From Oscillospiraceae bacterium (lineage in GTDB: Bacteria; Bacillota_A; Clostridia; Oscillospirales; Oscillospiraceae): a stretch of 15,188 nucleotides of DNA. The position numbers and the translations under genes were made by a program. The DNA lies in the NCBI GenBank assembly GCA_021771675.1, contig JAETOP010000090.1:1-15188 (forward strand), in the 5' to 3' direction. Shown piece by piece: positions 6,902-14,376 of the stretch (within the stretch, counting starts at the first letter, position 1; each line of letters opens with the position of its first letter). The notes under the pieces were generated by a model, which saw nothing but the letters and a program-made list of their open reading frames with translations, was not told the origin of the DNA and did not search any database.

Positions 6902-7786
6902 ATGAGACAGAAATTGAGATGGAAACCCTGGTTCTACTGTGTCCCTGCCCTGCTGCTGATCTTCATTATCATCGTCTTCCCCATCGCCTATACCGGCTAT
7001 ATCTCCCTGACCAATATGAACCTGTACCACTGGACGGACTATGGATTCATCGGATTTGACAACTATGCCCGGGCGCTGTTCAAGTTCGATTCCGGGTTCC
7101 TGGCCGCCCTGGGCACCACCCTGGTCTGGACCGCGCTGAATATGGCCATTCAGATCGGGCTGGGGTTCTTCATCGCCCTGGGGCTGAACGCGCCCGGGCT
7201 GCGGCTGAAGCGGGTCTACAAGACCCTGCTCATGGTGCCCTGGGCGGTGCCCGCCTATATCTCCATCCTGCTGTGGCGGGTGGGGATGTTCAATACCGAG
7301 TTCGGTATACTCAACAAGCTGCTGTCCGCCCTGGGCTTTGCCAAGGTGGACTTCCTGGCCGGCAACGGGATCGCCTTCCTGTCCTGTATGGCGCTGAACC
7401 TGTGGATGGCCCTGCCCTTCATGATCTCCACCATCGACGGGGCGCTCCAGAGCGTGGATAGCAGCCTCTACGAGAGCGCCACCCTGGACGGCGCGGGGTT
7501 CTGGGTGCGGACATGGTCCATAACCGTCCCCGCTATCCGGCCCATCATCGCTCCAGCGGCGGTGATGACCACCTTCATCACCTTCAAACAGTTTGACATC
7601 ATCTACCTGCTCACCCAGCAGCGTGGCTACATGACCGGCGCCACGCTGAATACGGTCATCACCTACGCGCACCAGAACGCCTTCGCGTCCAATAACTACG
7701 GGCTGTCCAGCGCGGTGAGTATGCTGCTGTTTGTGGTCATCATCCTGTTTTCCATCCTGACCAACCGCAGCCTTCGGGAGGATTAA
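6902..7786 (+). CDS. Sugar ABC transporter permease (MalF/MdxF-like)
   Basis: A 294-residue inner-membrane subunit of a carbohydrate ABC importer (CUT1 type). I place the start at ATG 6902 with AGGTGG at 6891-6896; the in-frame GTG codons at 6893 and 6896 overlap that site and are unlikely starts. Six hydrophobic spans are visible, beginning FYCVPALLLIFIIIVFP. The cytoplasmic EAA loop that docks the ATPase is seen as YESATLDGAGFWVRTWSITVP at about residues 190-210. The C-terminus ends SILTNRSLRED. It pairs with the next permease to form the channel and lies in one operon with binding protein and enzyme. Confidence 0.92.
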   Translation: MRQKLRWKPWFYCVPALLLIFIIIVFPIAYTGYISLTNMNLYHWTDYGFIGFDNYARALFKFDSGFLAALGTTLVWTALNMAIQIGLGFFIALGLNAPGLRLKRVYKTLLMVPWAVPAYISILLWRVGMFNTEFGILNKLLSALGFAKVDFLAGNGIAFLSCMALNLWMALPFMISTIDGALQSVDSSLYESATLDGAGFWVRTWSITVPAIRPIIAPAAVMTTFITFKQFDIIYLLTQQRGYMTGATLNTVITYAHQNAFASNNYGLSSAVSMLLFVVIILFSILTNRSLRED

Positions 7787-7789
7787 GCC

Positions 7790-8632
7790 ATGACGAGAAA
7801 AGGAAAGAATACCGCCAGACTGGCGCTCTTGAACGCGGCCTTTATCCTGCTGTGCCTGGTGACCCTGGTGCCGGTGCTGTACGCCCTGTCCATCTCCTTC
7901 AGCGGCCAGGGTGCGGCGCTGTCCGGGGACCTCTCCTTCCTGCCGAAGGACCCCACCCTGGAAAACTATCGGGCCATCCTGTTTGACAAGCCGTTCCTGC
8001 TGTGGCTGAAGAACTCCCTGCTCCTCAGCGTCGGGACCATCGCGCTGTCCATGCTGTGCGCGGTGCCTGCCGCCTACGCCGCCTCACGCTGGCGGTTTGC
8101 CGGCCGGCGCGGGATGCTGCGGGTGTTGCTGGTCCTCAACGCCTTCCCCCAGGTGCTGTCCATGTTCGCCCTGTTCCGGGTGCTGCGGCTGACCAATACC
8201 CTCAACACCCATAGCGGACTCATCATCATTTACGCCGGCTCCATGTGTGTGTTCGCCATCTGGAACATGAAAGGCTACTTTGACACCATACCCAGGGAGA
8301 TCGAGGAGGCATCCAAAATCGACGGTGCCAGCGACCTACAGATGATCCTGCGCATCGTTCTGCCCCTGGCCCGCCCCGCTATCATCGTCACCTGCGTTAT
8401 GGTGCTCATTACCGTGTGGAACGAGTACCTGTTCGCCACCACTTTCCTGCTCAACAGTGAGTCCTACTCCCTGGCGGGCGGTTTGTATCAGCTCCAGTCC
8501 AACGATTACAGCCGCAACTGGTCCGTGTTTACCGCCGCGTCCATGCTGGCCTCCCTGCCCCTGCTGCTGATTTTCTTCAAGATCCAGAAATACATGGTGT
8601 CCGGCCTCACCGCCGGGGGTGTGAAGGAATGA
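7790..8632 (+). CDS. Sugar ABC transporter permease (MalG/MdxG-like)
   Basis: A 280-residue second permease of the CUT1 importer. It starts at ATG 7790, only three bases after the previous stop, with GGAGG at 7777-7781 inside the end of the upstream gene, so the two are probably translationally coupled. Six membrane spans, the first in LALLNAAFILLCLVTLVPVL. The EAA motif EIEEASKIDGASDLQMILRI is at about residues 168-188, and the protein ends with KYMVSGLTAGGVKE, a typical MalG-family C-terminus. No ATP-binding subunit is encoded in this operon. Confidence 0.93.
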   Translation: MTRKGKNTARLALLNAAFILLCLVTLVPVLYALSISFSGQGAALSGDLSFLPKDPTLENYRAILFDKPFLLWLKNSLLLSVGTIALSMLCAVPAAYAASRWRFAGRRGMLRVLLVLNAFPQVLSMFALFRVLRLTNTLNTHSGLIIIYAGSMCVFAIWNMKGYFDTIPREIEEASKIDGASDLQMILRIVLPLARPAIIVTCVMVLITVWNEYLFATTFLLNSESYSLAGGLYQLQSNDYSRNWSVFTAASMLASLPLLLIFFKIQKYMVSGLTAGGVKE

Positions 8633-8657
8633 CTGATTTTAAGGAAAGGAAATGCTT

Positions 8658-10376
8658 ATGATCACACAACAGGCGGTGACCCATATCCCACTGTCCCAGT
8701 ACACCTTCGCCAACAGCGAGCAGTCCCTCACCTTCCGTCTGCGCTGTGCCGCGGGGGAGCTGGAGCGCTGTGTCCTCTGGTACGGCGACCGGGTTCAGCC
8801 GGACGATCCCATCCGCTTTACCCCCCTGGAGATGGAACGCACCGCCCACGAGCTGGATTTCGACTACTACGAGGTCACATTTGACAGCCCCTATACCCGG
8901 GTGTGCTACTACTTTGAGCTTACCAGTGCAGGCGAGACTCTGTACCTGTATGCGGACATCTTCTCGCCGCAGCTCCCGGCAGAGCGCAGTGAGTTCTACC
9001 AGTATCCCTTTATCCGGCGGGAGGAGATTGCCACTGTGCCCCAGTGGCTGAAGCACGCCGTCGTATATAATATTTTCCCGGACAGCTTCGCATCGGGCCG
9101 GCGGTCTGTCCTGAACACTCCCTCCGAAACAGTGTGGGAGAATGGGCTTATCCTGAAGTCCCGGTTGGGCGGCACGCTCCGGGGGATCACCGAAAATCTG
9201 GACTACATAGCGGGCCTTGGGTTCAACTGCATCTATCTCAACCCCATTTTTACCGCCGGTGAGTATCACCGCTATGACACGCTGGACTATTTCCACATCT
9301 CCCCCAGCCTGGGCACCGACGACGATTTCCGGGAGTTGGTGGAGCAGGCCCACAGCCTGGGGCTGCGCGTGGTGATCGATGGGGTGTTCAACCACTGCAG
9401 CTGGCACTTCTTCGCTTTCGACGATGTGGTACGCAATGGGGAGCAGTCCCGGTATAAGGACTGGTTCTACGACCTCACCTTCCCCGTGACCCGGCCGCCC
9501 GAGGGTACGGCTCCCGGCTACGCCAGCTTCGCCTATGAGCCCAAGATGCCCAAGCTCAACACCTCAAATCCAGAGGTACGGGACTACTTCATGCAGGTCT
9601 GCGCCCATTGGATCCTGGAGTACCATGTGGACGGCTGGCGGCTGGATGTGGCCAACGAGGTAGACCGGGAGTTCTGGCGGGCCTTCAAGCGCACGGCCCG
9701 GGCCATTGACCCGGACAGCGTGATGATCGGCGAGATCTGGGAAAATGCCGAGAGCTGGCTGCGGGGGGATATGTTCGACTCCGCCATGAACTACGACTTC
9801 CGGAAACACTGCCGGGACTTCTTCGCCCTGGGCGCCATGGACGCCGCCCGGTTCAGTGCCCGGATCGCCCAGATGCTATACCGCTACCCAACCGGAATCG
9901 TGCAAGGGCAGCTCAACCTGCTGGACAGCCACGATGTCAGCCGGTTTCTGTCCCTGTGCGGCGGGGATGTCCAGCGGCTGCGGCTGGCGGAGGTGTTCCT
10001 GTTCACCGCCCCCGGCACGCCCTGCGTGTTTTATGGTGACGAGCTGGGTGTAGCCGGCGCGACTGAGCCGGACTACCGCAGCGCAATGCCATGGAACGCC
10101 CCGCCCGAGGACCTGCGGCCGCTGCTCCGAGACCTTGCAGCATTGCGGAGAGAAGACAGCGTGCTGGTACTGGGCACGTTCCGCTCCCTTTGGATGGAGG
10201 GTAGTCTATATCTCTACCGTCGTGAATTAGGAGATACTGCGGTAATTGTGGCGCTGAATGCAGGCCCCTCGCCTGCCCAACTGCCGCCATCCATCGCACC
10301 AAGTCCCTCCCCCGTTCTCTGCTGCGCATATGAAGACGGCACAATGGGGCCATTCGGATATGCAGTTTGGAAATAA
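8658..10376 (+). CDS. GH13 alpha-glucan hydrolase (neopullulanase/cyclomaltodextrinase-like)
   Basis: A 572-residue enzyme expected to hydrolyse alpha-1,4 (and perhaps alpha-1,6) bonds of imported maltodextrins or cyclodextrins in the cytoplasm, since no signal peptide is present. Residues 1 to about 125 look like a CBM34-type N-terminal domain. The (beta/alpha)8 barrel starts at VVYNIFPDSFASG. The four GH13 regions are visible: DGVFNH, GWRLDVANE with nucleophile D330, MIGEIWENA with acid/base E359, and LLDSHDVSRF with D426. The C-terminal beta domain ends FGYAVWK. Two in-frame ATGs exist, 8652 and 8658; I prefer 8658 because its distance from AAGGAAAGG (8641-8649) is better. It is the last gene of the transporter operon. 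Family usual length is about 570-600, so it is complete. Exact specificity cannot be read from sequence. Confidence 0.9.
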   Translation: MITQQAVTHIPLSQYTFANSEQSLTFRLRCAAGELERCVLWYGDRVQPDDPIRFTPLEMERTAHELDFDYYEVTFDSPYTRVCYYFELTSAGETLYLYADIFSPQLPAERSEFYQYPFIRREEIATVPQWLKHAVVYNIFPDSFASGRRSVLNTPSETVWENGLILKSRLGGTLRGITENLDYIAGLGFNCIYLNPIFTAGEYHRYDTLDYFHISPSLGTDDDFRELVEQAHSLGLRVVIDGVFNHCSWHFFAFDDVVRNGEQSRYKDWFYDLTFPVTRPPEGTAPGYASFAYEPKMPKLNTSNPEVRDYFMQVCAHWILEYHVDGWRLDVANEVDREFWRAFKRTARAIDPDSVMIGEIWENAESWLRGDMFDSAMNYDFRKHCRDFFALGAMDAARFSARIAQMLYRYPTGIVQGQLNLLDSHDVSRFLSLCGGDVQRLRLAEVFLFTAPGTPCVFYGDELGVAGATEPDYRSAMPWNAPPEDLRPLLRDLAALRREDSVLVLGTFRSLWMEGSLYLYRRELGDTAVIVALNAGPSPAQLPPSIAPSPSPVLCCAYEDGTMGPFGYAVWK

Positions 10377-10409
10377 AAAACATACGGTCTTCTGGCAGAC
10401 AACAATACG

Positions 10410-10445
10410 TGCGTGGCGCAGTTTATCCAAAATCTGCGCCACGCA
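10410..10445 (+). terminator. Terminator hairpin after the sugar operon
   Basis: TGCGTGGCGCAG (10410-10421) and CTGCGCCACGCA (10434-10445) form a perfect 12-bp stem with a 12-base loop. It is followed by TTTGCTGTGTTG, a weak U tract. It lies 34 bases after the GH13 stop, which fits a transcription terminator for the operon. Confidence 0.6.
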
Positions 10446-10571
10446 TTTGCTGTGTTGCAACTAATCTGAGCTTTTCTTGCTGCCATACTCTCACTTAAAT
10501 TGCTTTGCCACTAACAAAAACTGTCTATCCAAAAATAATTTGCCGATAATAAGGAAAATGTGAAAAAGGTC

Positions 10572-10602
10572 TTGCTCGTGACGTAACGTCATGAGCTATA
10601 CT
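10572..10602 (+). promoter_or_regulatory. MerR-type promoter with 19-bp spacer and 23-bp dyad operator
   Basis: The -35 TTGCTC (10572-10577) and -10 TATACT (10597-10602) are exactly 19 bp apart. The dyad GCTCGTGACGT (10574-10584), central A (10585), ACGTCATGAGC (10586-10596) fills this gap, and its arms differ at one position only. This is the standard layout for autoregulated MerR-family activators, which bind in the spacer and unwind the DNA when ligand is present. The MerR gene begins 17 bases downstream of the -10 box. Confidence 0.85.
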
Positions 10603-10618
10603 GTTCGCAGGAGGCATC

Positions 10619-11425
10619 TTGAACGTGGAAAAATATAAGGCTATTCCGCAAGGATATATGACCGCTGGCGAGGTTGCAAAGAAAATGAATGTAACCGTCC
10701 GAACTTTACAGCACTATGATAAAGAAAATCTACTTTCACCATCGGCTATCAGTGATGGCGGGCGCAGGCTTTACACAGATAAAGATATTATCAAGCTCCA
10801 CCAGATTTTGTCCTTAAAGCATTTGGGATTTTCTTTGTCCGATATAAAGAACAGGCTAATCCCATTGGACACGCCAGAAGATGTCGCACAGATTCTTACC
10901 GAGCAAGCAGACACAATTCGGGAAAAAATTGCAAACCTGTCCCAATCGCTGTCAGAGCTGGAGGCACTGAAAGCAGAAGTATTGGAAATGCAGTCGGTCG
11001 ATTTCAAAAAATATGCGGATATTATTGTCAATCTGGAAATGAAAAATGATTTCTACCGGCTTATCAAGCATTTTGACAGTGAAACACTGGATCATATTCG
11101 CAACCGCTTTGACCGGGAGAGCGGCATGGCATTTTTGAAAAAATTTTTGCAGTTGCAAGACGAAGCAATCCGTTTGCAGGAGGCGGGCGTATCAGCAGAA
11201 AGCCCACAGGGATTGCAATTCGCCAAAACCTATTGGGATATGATTCTGGAGTTCACGAATGGGGATGCCACTATGTTGGCTAAACTCATACAGCTGGGAG
11301 AAAACAGCGAATTTAGTCAGGAGTTAAAGCAAACACAGGCAAAAGCAAACGCTTTTATTGAACCAGCATTAGCCGCCTACTTTTCAAATTTAGGGATGAA
11401 CCCATTCCAAGAGGGAGGAACATGA
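10619..11425 (+). CDS. MerR-family regulator with TipAS-like ligand domain
   Basis: A 268-residue activator. Residues about 14-82 are the winged HTH (MTAGEVAKKMNVTVRTLQHY, then GGRRLYTDKD and HLGFSLSDIKNRL). Residues about 85-125 are a coiled coil for dimerisation. Residues about 135-262 are helical and resemble the TipAS antibiotic-recognition domain (SGMAFLKKFLQLQDEAIRL, then AKTYWDMILEFTNGD and AYFSNLGMNPF). Family members bind drugs or peptides and switch on efflux genes. The start is non-ATG: TTG 10619 is 4 bases after AGGAGG (10609-10614), and GTG 10625 is 10 bases after it; either is possible. The stop TGA overlaps the start of the next gene, so regulator and transporter form one operon under the dyad promoter. 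Confidence 0.87.
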   Translation: MNVEKYKAIPQGYMTAGEVAKKMNVTVRTLQHYDKENLLSPSAISDGGRRLYTDKDIIKLHQILSLKHLGFSLSDIKNRLIPLDTPEDVAQILTEQADTIREKIANLSQSLSELEALKAEVLEMQSVDFKKYADIIVNLEMKNDFYRLIKHFDSETLDHIRNRFDRESGMAFLKKFLQLQDEAIRLQEAGVSAESPQGLQFAKTYWDMILEFTNGDATMLAKLIQLGENSEFSQELKQTQAKANAFIEPALAAYFSNLGMNPFQEGGT

Positions 11426-12231
11426 TGGATGCGCTGTGCGTAAAAAATTTGCAGAAAAGCTATGGAAAGAAAACGGTACTAAAGGGCATTGACCTATGCG
11501 TACCCAAAGGGAATATTTTCGCATTGCTCGGTGTAAATGGCGCTGGAAAAACAACCACGTTAGAATGTATTGAGGGCCTGCGGAAATACGACAGCGGCAA
11601 TATAGAGATAAACGGACGGATCGGGATTCAATTACAATCCGCTTCGCTGCCAGCCTATATCAAAGGAATGGAGGCCGTCCGCCTTTTTGCGAAGTGGAAC
11701 AGAGTATCTGTGGATACCGCTATGCTAACAGCATTAGGTGTAAGCGATTTGGCAAACAAGCAGTATCAAGGAATGTCAACTGGGCAGAAGCGGCGCCTGC
11801 ATCTGGCGCTTGCCCTGATTCGCAACCCTGACATTGTGTTCCTTGACGAACCAACGGCCGGCCTGGATGTTGAGGGACGAATCTCTCTCCATAAGTACAT
11901 CCGAACGCTAAAGGCGGAAGGGAAAACGATTCTGTTGGCCAGCCATGACATGGCAGAAGTGGAGAGCCTGTGCGATAACATCGCCATTCTAAAAGATGGA
12001 CAGATCGTATTTGCGGGTACCGTAGAGCAGCTGACAAAAACAGTCGGAAAACACTATAACATCTGTGTAAAAACAGAGCAAGGAACAGAAACTTTTGAGG
12101 CCGATGACATCGGAGAAAGTTTGATTTCCATATTAAAGGGCTATCAGGATAAGAATGTTGATATTCTGGACATCCAAGTAGATCGCGGTTCTCTGGAACA
12201 GCATTTTGTAAAAATTACAAGGGGGGAATAA
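11422..12231 (+). CDS. ABC transporter ATP-binding protein (drug/peptide export type)
   Basis: A 269-residue ATPase that would power the membrane subunit encoded next. Visible motifs: Walker A GVNGAGKTT (residues 37-45), Q-loop near residue 70-72, signature MSTGQKRRL (118-126, an MSTGQ variant of LSGGQ), Walker B IVFLDEPTAGLD (138-149) and switch histidine in ASHDMAE (H175). The C-terminal part (VGKHYNICVKTEQGTETF and onward) is the extra domain of exporter ATPases of the CcmA/BcrA class. It overlaps the MerR gene stop. GAGGGAGG at 11411-11418 serves either ATG 11422 or ATG 11425, and the second has the better spacing. The substrate is inferred to be the compound sensed by the TipAS-like regulator. 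Confidence 0.9.
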   Translation: MMDALCVKNLQKSYGKKTVLKGIDLCVPKGNIFALLGVNGAGKTTTLECIEGLRKYDSGNIEINGRIGIQLQSASLPAYIKGMEAVRLFAKWNRVSVDTAMLTALGVSDLANKQYQGMSTGQKRRLHLALALIRNPDIVFLDEPTAGLDVEGRISLHKYIRTLKAEGKTILLASHDMAEVESLCDNIAILKDGQIVFAGTVEQLTKTVGKHYNICVKTEQGTETFEADDIGESLISILKGYQDKNVDILDIQVDRGSLEQHFVKITRGE

Positions 12232-12234
12232 GAA

Positions 12235-12951
12235 ATGGGCGGATTTTTGTATGGGGTCGCATTACAGTGGAAGCTGGACTTGCGGAGCCGAACGATGCTG
12301 ATTGCCTGCTATGCTGTTCCGCTCCTGTTCTTCGCGGTTATGGGCGGGATTTTCACCTCTGTTATGCCCGGAAGCAACGAAACCCTCATCCAGTCCATGT
12401 CCGTATTTGCCGTTACAATGGGCGCATTGATCGGGCTTCCTCCCTCGCTCGCTGAAATATACAGGAGCGATGTTAAAAACGCCTACCAGGCAAATGGAGT
12501 ACCTCTGTCATTGGGATTGGTTTTGACGAATATTTCTGCGTTTATTCATCTGCTTGTCATGAGCTTCATCCTTTATATCGCCGCCCCCATTGCCTTTGAC
12601 GCAAAAATCCCGGAGTATCCGGGAGCGTATTTCGCCGCATTGATTATCCTGATCGTTGTATCGCTTAGTATCGCCAGCGTAATCGGATTGGCTGTAAAAG
12701 ACACGGCGAATACATCTATGTTTTCCATCCTGCTTTTCCTCCCCTCCATAATGTTTTCGGGGATCATGTTTCCGAAAGATATGCTTCCCAAGGTGCTTTT
12801 GGCTGTCGGGAAACTGTTTCCGGCTACGTGGGGATATGAATTGATGACCAGCGATACCTTTTCTCTGCAAATGTTTTGGCCCATGTGTGGGATTCTTCTT
12901 GCTGCAATCGTGGTGTGCGGTGTTTTGTTAAAGCGGATTCAAACGCGATGA
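12235..12951 (+). CDS. ABC-2 type transporter permease
   Basis: A 238-residue integral membrane protein with six hydrophobic spans. The N-terminus is cytoplasmic (ALQWKLDLRSR), followed by spans around ACYAVPLLFFAVMGGIF and SMSVFAVTMGALIGLPPSL. The block FLPSIMFSGIMFPKDMLPKVL, followed by PATWGYELM, is characteristic of the ABC-2 permease family. It starts three bases after the ATPase stop with GGGGGGAATAAGAA upstream. It and the ATPase probably make a homodimeric exporter. It is the last gene before a strong terminator. Confidence 0.88.
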   Translation: MGGFLYGVALQWKLDLRSRTMLIACYAVPLLFFAVMGGIFTSVMPGSNETLIQSMSVFAVTMGALIGLPPSLAEIYRSDVKNAYQANGVPLSLGLVLTNISAFIHLLVMSFILYIAAPIAFDAKIPEYPGAYFAALIILIVVSLSIASVIGLAVKDTANTSMFSILLFLPSIMFSGIMFPKDMLPKVLLAVGKLFPATWGYELMTSDTFSLQMFWPMCGILLAAIVVCGVLLKRIQTR

Positions 12952-12997
12952 TATTAATGAGGATGCTGGAGATCAACAGACTGCCATGAATTAAAAT

Positions 12998-13045
12998 AGG
13001 CTCAGGCCGTACCAGATGGTAACAGGTACGGCCTGGGCCTTTTTG
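12998..13045 (+). terminator. Strong intrinsic terminator of the MerR-ABC operon
   Basis: AGGCTCAGGCCGTACC (12998-13013) pairs with GGTACGGCCTGGGCCT (13025-13040), 15 of 16 positions, with an 11-base loop. It is followed by TTTT at 13041-13044. It lies 46 bases after the permease stop. The A-rich left side (TTAAAATA) could also help stop transcription coming from the minus strand. Confidence 0.85.
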
Positions 13046-13057
13046 GTCTATTCTTGG

Positions 13058-13156
13058 TCAGCTTTCAATGGGCTGCTTCGCCTGCAGTAGCTGCTCCCCA
13101 GTCACTTCAAGCTGCGCGTGCAGGGCGGCAATGGTGAAGGACATCCCTGCGGACTT
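13058..13156 (-). pseudogene. Unidentified minus-strand gene tail (about 32 residues)
   Basis: On the minus strand an open stretch reads KSAGMSFTIAALHAQL, then EVTGEQLLQAKQPIES, and stops at the complement of 13058-13060. Its amphipathic, protein-like composition and the sharp change to other coding sequence on the opposite strand at about 13141-13150 suggest it is the C-terminal remnant of a longer gene. I do not recognise the family. The ATG at 13144 has no good ribosome binding site. Confidence 0.3.
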
Positions 13157-13316
13157 TTATTTAGAGGAAGATGGCACTCATTCTAATTGCCTTGTGTGGG
13201 AAAACTTAGAACATTTCATAGAACAGCAGAAGGCCAAATATATTTGTCCTAAATGCGGTGGTATTATTTCTATTCACGACAAAGAATGTAGCGAGTGCCA
13301 AGAAAAAATAAAATAG
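13132..13316 (+). pseudogene. C-terminal fragment of a DUF3795-like zinc-ribbon-type protein
   Basis: The plus-strand frame ending at 13316 reads MVKDIPADFYLEEDG, VWENLEHFIEQQKAK, YICPKCGGIISIHDKECSEC and ends QEKIK. The tail pattern of CPKCGG, ISIHD and CSEC after an NLEHFIEQQ helix resembles the C-terminus of DUF3795 proteins, which are cysteine-rich and of unknown function. The cysteine-rich N-terminal half of that family is missing. The open frame extends back to 13068, but that part (GCFACSSCSPVTSSC) overlaps the minus-strand remnant and does not match the family. No good ribosome binding site precedes ATG 13132. Probably a truncated relic. Confidence 0.45.
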
Positions 13317-13389
13317 CAAAATTCTGGTTTGTCGAACTGACAGCCTATCAAAAAACTAAATAACCCGCTACCCACCAGCGGCACACCCA

Positions 13390-13426
13390 AGCAGGAAATC
13401 TGAAAAGGTATCCTGCTATTTTTTTT
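13390..13426 (+). terminator. Hairpin with T8 tail upstream of the relaxase gene
   Basis: AGCAGGA (13390-13396) pairs with TCCTGCT (13411-13417) and is followed by eight Ts (13419-13426). It closes the DUF3795 fragment transcript. It stands only 33 bases before the relaxase start, so it could instead act as an attenuator for that gene. A second short dyad, CCCGG-AAT-CCGGG, follows at 13428-13440. Confidence 0.6.
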
Positions 13427-13458
13427 GCCCGGAATCCGGGAGAAAGGAGGGCGCACAC

Positions 13459-14061
13459 TTGCCATGCCCGCACTGTAAAATCACCATCATTAAGCGGAGC
13501 AACAATGAATCCGCTGTTTCCGCCGCTGCCTATCAGAGCGGCGAGAAGCTGTTCTCTGAATACGACCAAGAGCAGAAATACTATCCCTACAAGAACGAAG
13601 TCACCCACAAAGAAATCCTGCTCCCGCCCCATGCGCCGCCGGAGTTTGCAGACCGCAATACCTTATGGAACTCTGCCGAAGCGCAGGAAAAACAATGGAA
13701 CTCCCAGCTTGCCCGGAGGTTCGTGCTAGCCATTCCGAGGGAAATCCCATCGGAACAACACGCTGACCTTATCCGTGACTACTGCCGGGAGTTTTTTGTT
13801 TCCAAAGGCATGATAGCCGACTTTGCCATCCACGACAAGGGGGACGGCAATCCCCACGCCCATATCCTGCTCACCATGCGGGCGATGGACGAAAAAGGCA
13901 GATGGCTCCCCAAGAGCCGCAAAGTGTACGACTTTGACAAGAATGGGGAGCGCATCCGGCTCCCGTCCGGCAGATGGAAAAGCCACAAGGAGAACACGGT
14001 AGCACCTTTCCCCCTATTGGTACAGCTTCTCAATATACATGATGGAACGAACGGGGGGTGA
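13459..14061 (+). pseudogene. MobA/MobL-family relaxase, N-terminal part only
   Basis: This encodes the start of a MobQ-type relaxase, the enzyme that nicks oriT and leads a single strand into a recipient cell. Translation begins at TTG 13459 with GGAGG 7-8 bases upstream; the nearby ATG 13464 is in a frame that stops at once. Visible motifs: AVSAAAYQSGEKL with the motif I tyrosine, QLARRFVLAIPREIP, and the metal-binding histidine motif in HDKGDGNPHAHILLTMR. Similarity stops after GRWKSHKENTV at about 14001. Intact members continue with a DWN-type block and reach several hundred residues. Here the frame ends with 19 unrelated residues (APFPLLVQLLNIHDGTNGG). The catalytic N-terminus is largely present but the protein is truncated by a deletion junction. 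Confidence 0.82.
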
Positions 14062-14170
14062 GGTCTACAAGCTGGGCCAAATGCTCCTGCGTCCAGCCTT
14101 TGGCCTTGCGTCTGCGCTTTATTTCTTTGCCCAGAGCGCGACAATCCAGGCGCTTTTCGTATTGGTACAT
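14003..14170 (-). pseudogene. XRE-family helix-turn-helix regulator, N-terminal fragment
   Basis: Too short for most gene finders. On the minus strand ATG at 14170, with a GGGGTGATGTGAG ribosome binding site region, reads MYQYEKRLDCRALG, KEIKRRRKAKGWTQEHLAQL and VDLTPRS, a clear Cro/CI-type HTH start. A one-base frameshift then occurs: the frame stops at 14030 as FHHVY, while the neighbouring frame reads SIMYIE, the expected continuation of the recognition helix. Homology ends near 14003-14020, where it meets the truncated relaxase tail to tail. Small XRE regulators of this kind are common on clostridial mobile elements. Non-functional as it stands. Confidence 0.65.
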
Positions 14171-14348
14171 TCTCACATCACCCCTATATTATTTTACATT
14201 TCAGGGGCGGATATGAGAACGAAATATTATTTTATGTTTTAGTAGTATTTTATTTCATCATCCTTGATGAACGGTCTTAAAAGAGGTAGAATGAATATCA
14301 CAGCAGAAAGGCCGCAAGAATAATGAAAAGTAACTTTTTCCATTTTGC
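14171..14348. other. AT-rich intergenic region between the XRE fragment and the AraC-GNAT gene
   Basis: No gene is supported. It should contain the leftward promoter of the XRE fragment; TATA-rich stretches occur at 14184-14196, but I see no clear -35/-10 pair. A possible open frame on the minus strand across 14239-14433 overlaps the AraC gene start and has no protein-like features. Confidence 0.4.
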
Positions 14349-14370
14349 TATAATGAAAGCCGAAAGGAGG
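14347..14370 (+). promoter_or_regulatory. Extended -10 promoter and ribosome binding site of the AraC-GNAT gene
   Basis: A perfect TATAAT (14349-14354) with the extended TG at 14346-14347 lies directly before AAAGGAGG (about 14363-14370) and ATG 14377. The -35 region is poor. The leader would be only about 16 nt. Confidence 0.55.
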
Positions 14371-14376
14371 GAACCC

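Noticed and set aside
6887..7672. Open frame of 261 codons on the minus strand opposite the first permease
   Set aside because: Low-complexity Gly/Gln/His/Asp composition, no ribosome binding site, and full overlap with a well-supported permease gene.
8607..9407. Open frame of 266 codons on the minus strand opposite the GH13 gene
   Set aside because: No recognisable motif; the opposing strand carries the GH13 catalytic regions.
13362..13381. CCGCT/AGCGG inverted repeat as an oriT nick-site hairpin
   Set aside because: Only a 5-bp stem; without a known nick consensus I cannot support an oriT call, though the location before a relaxase is suggestive.
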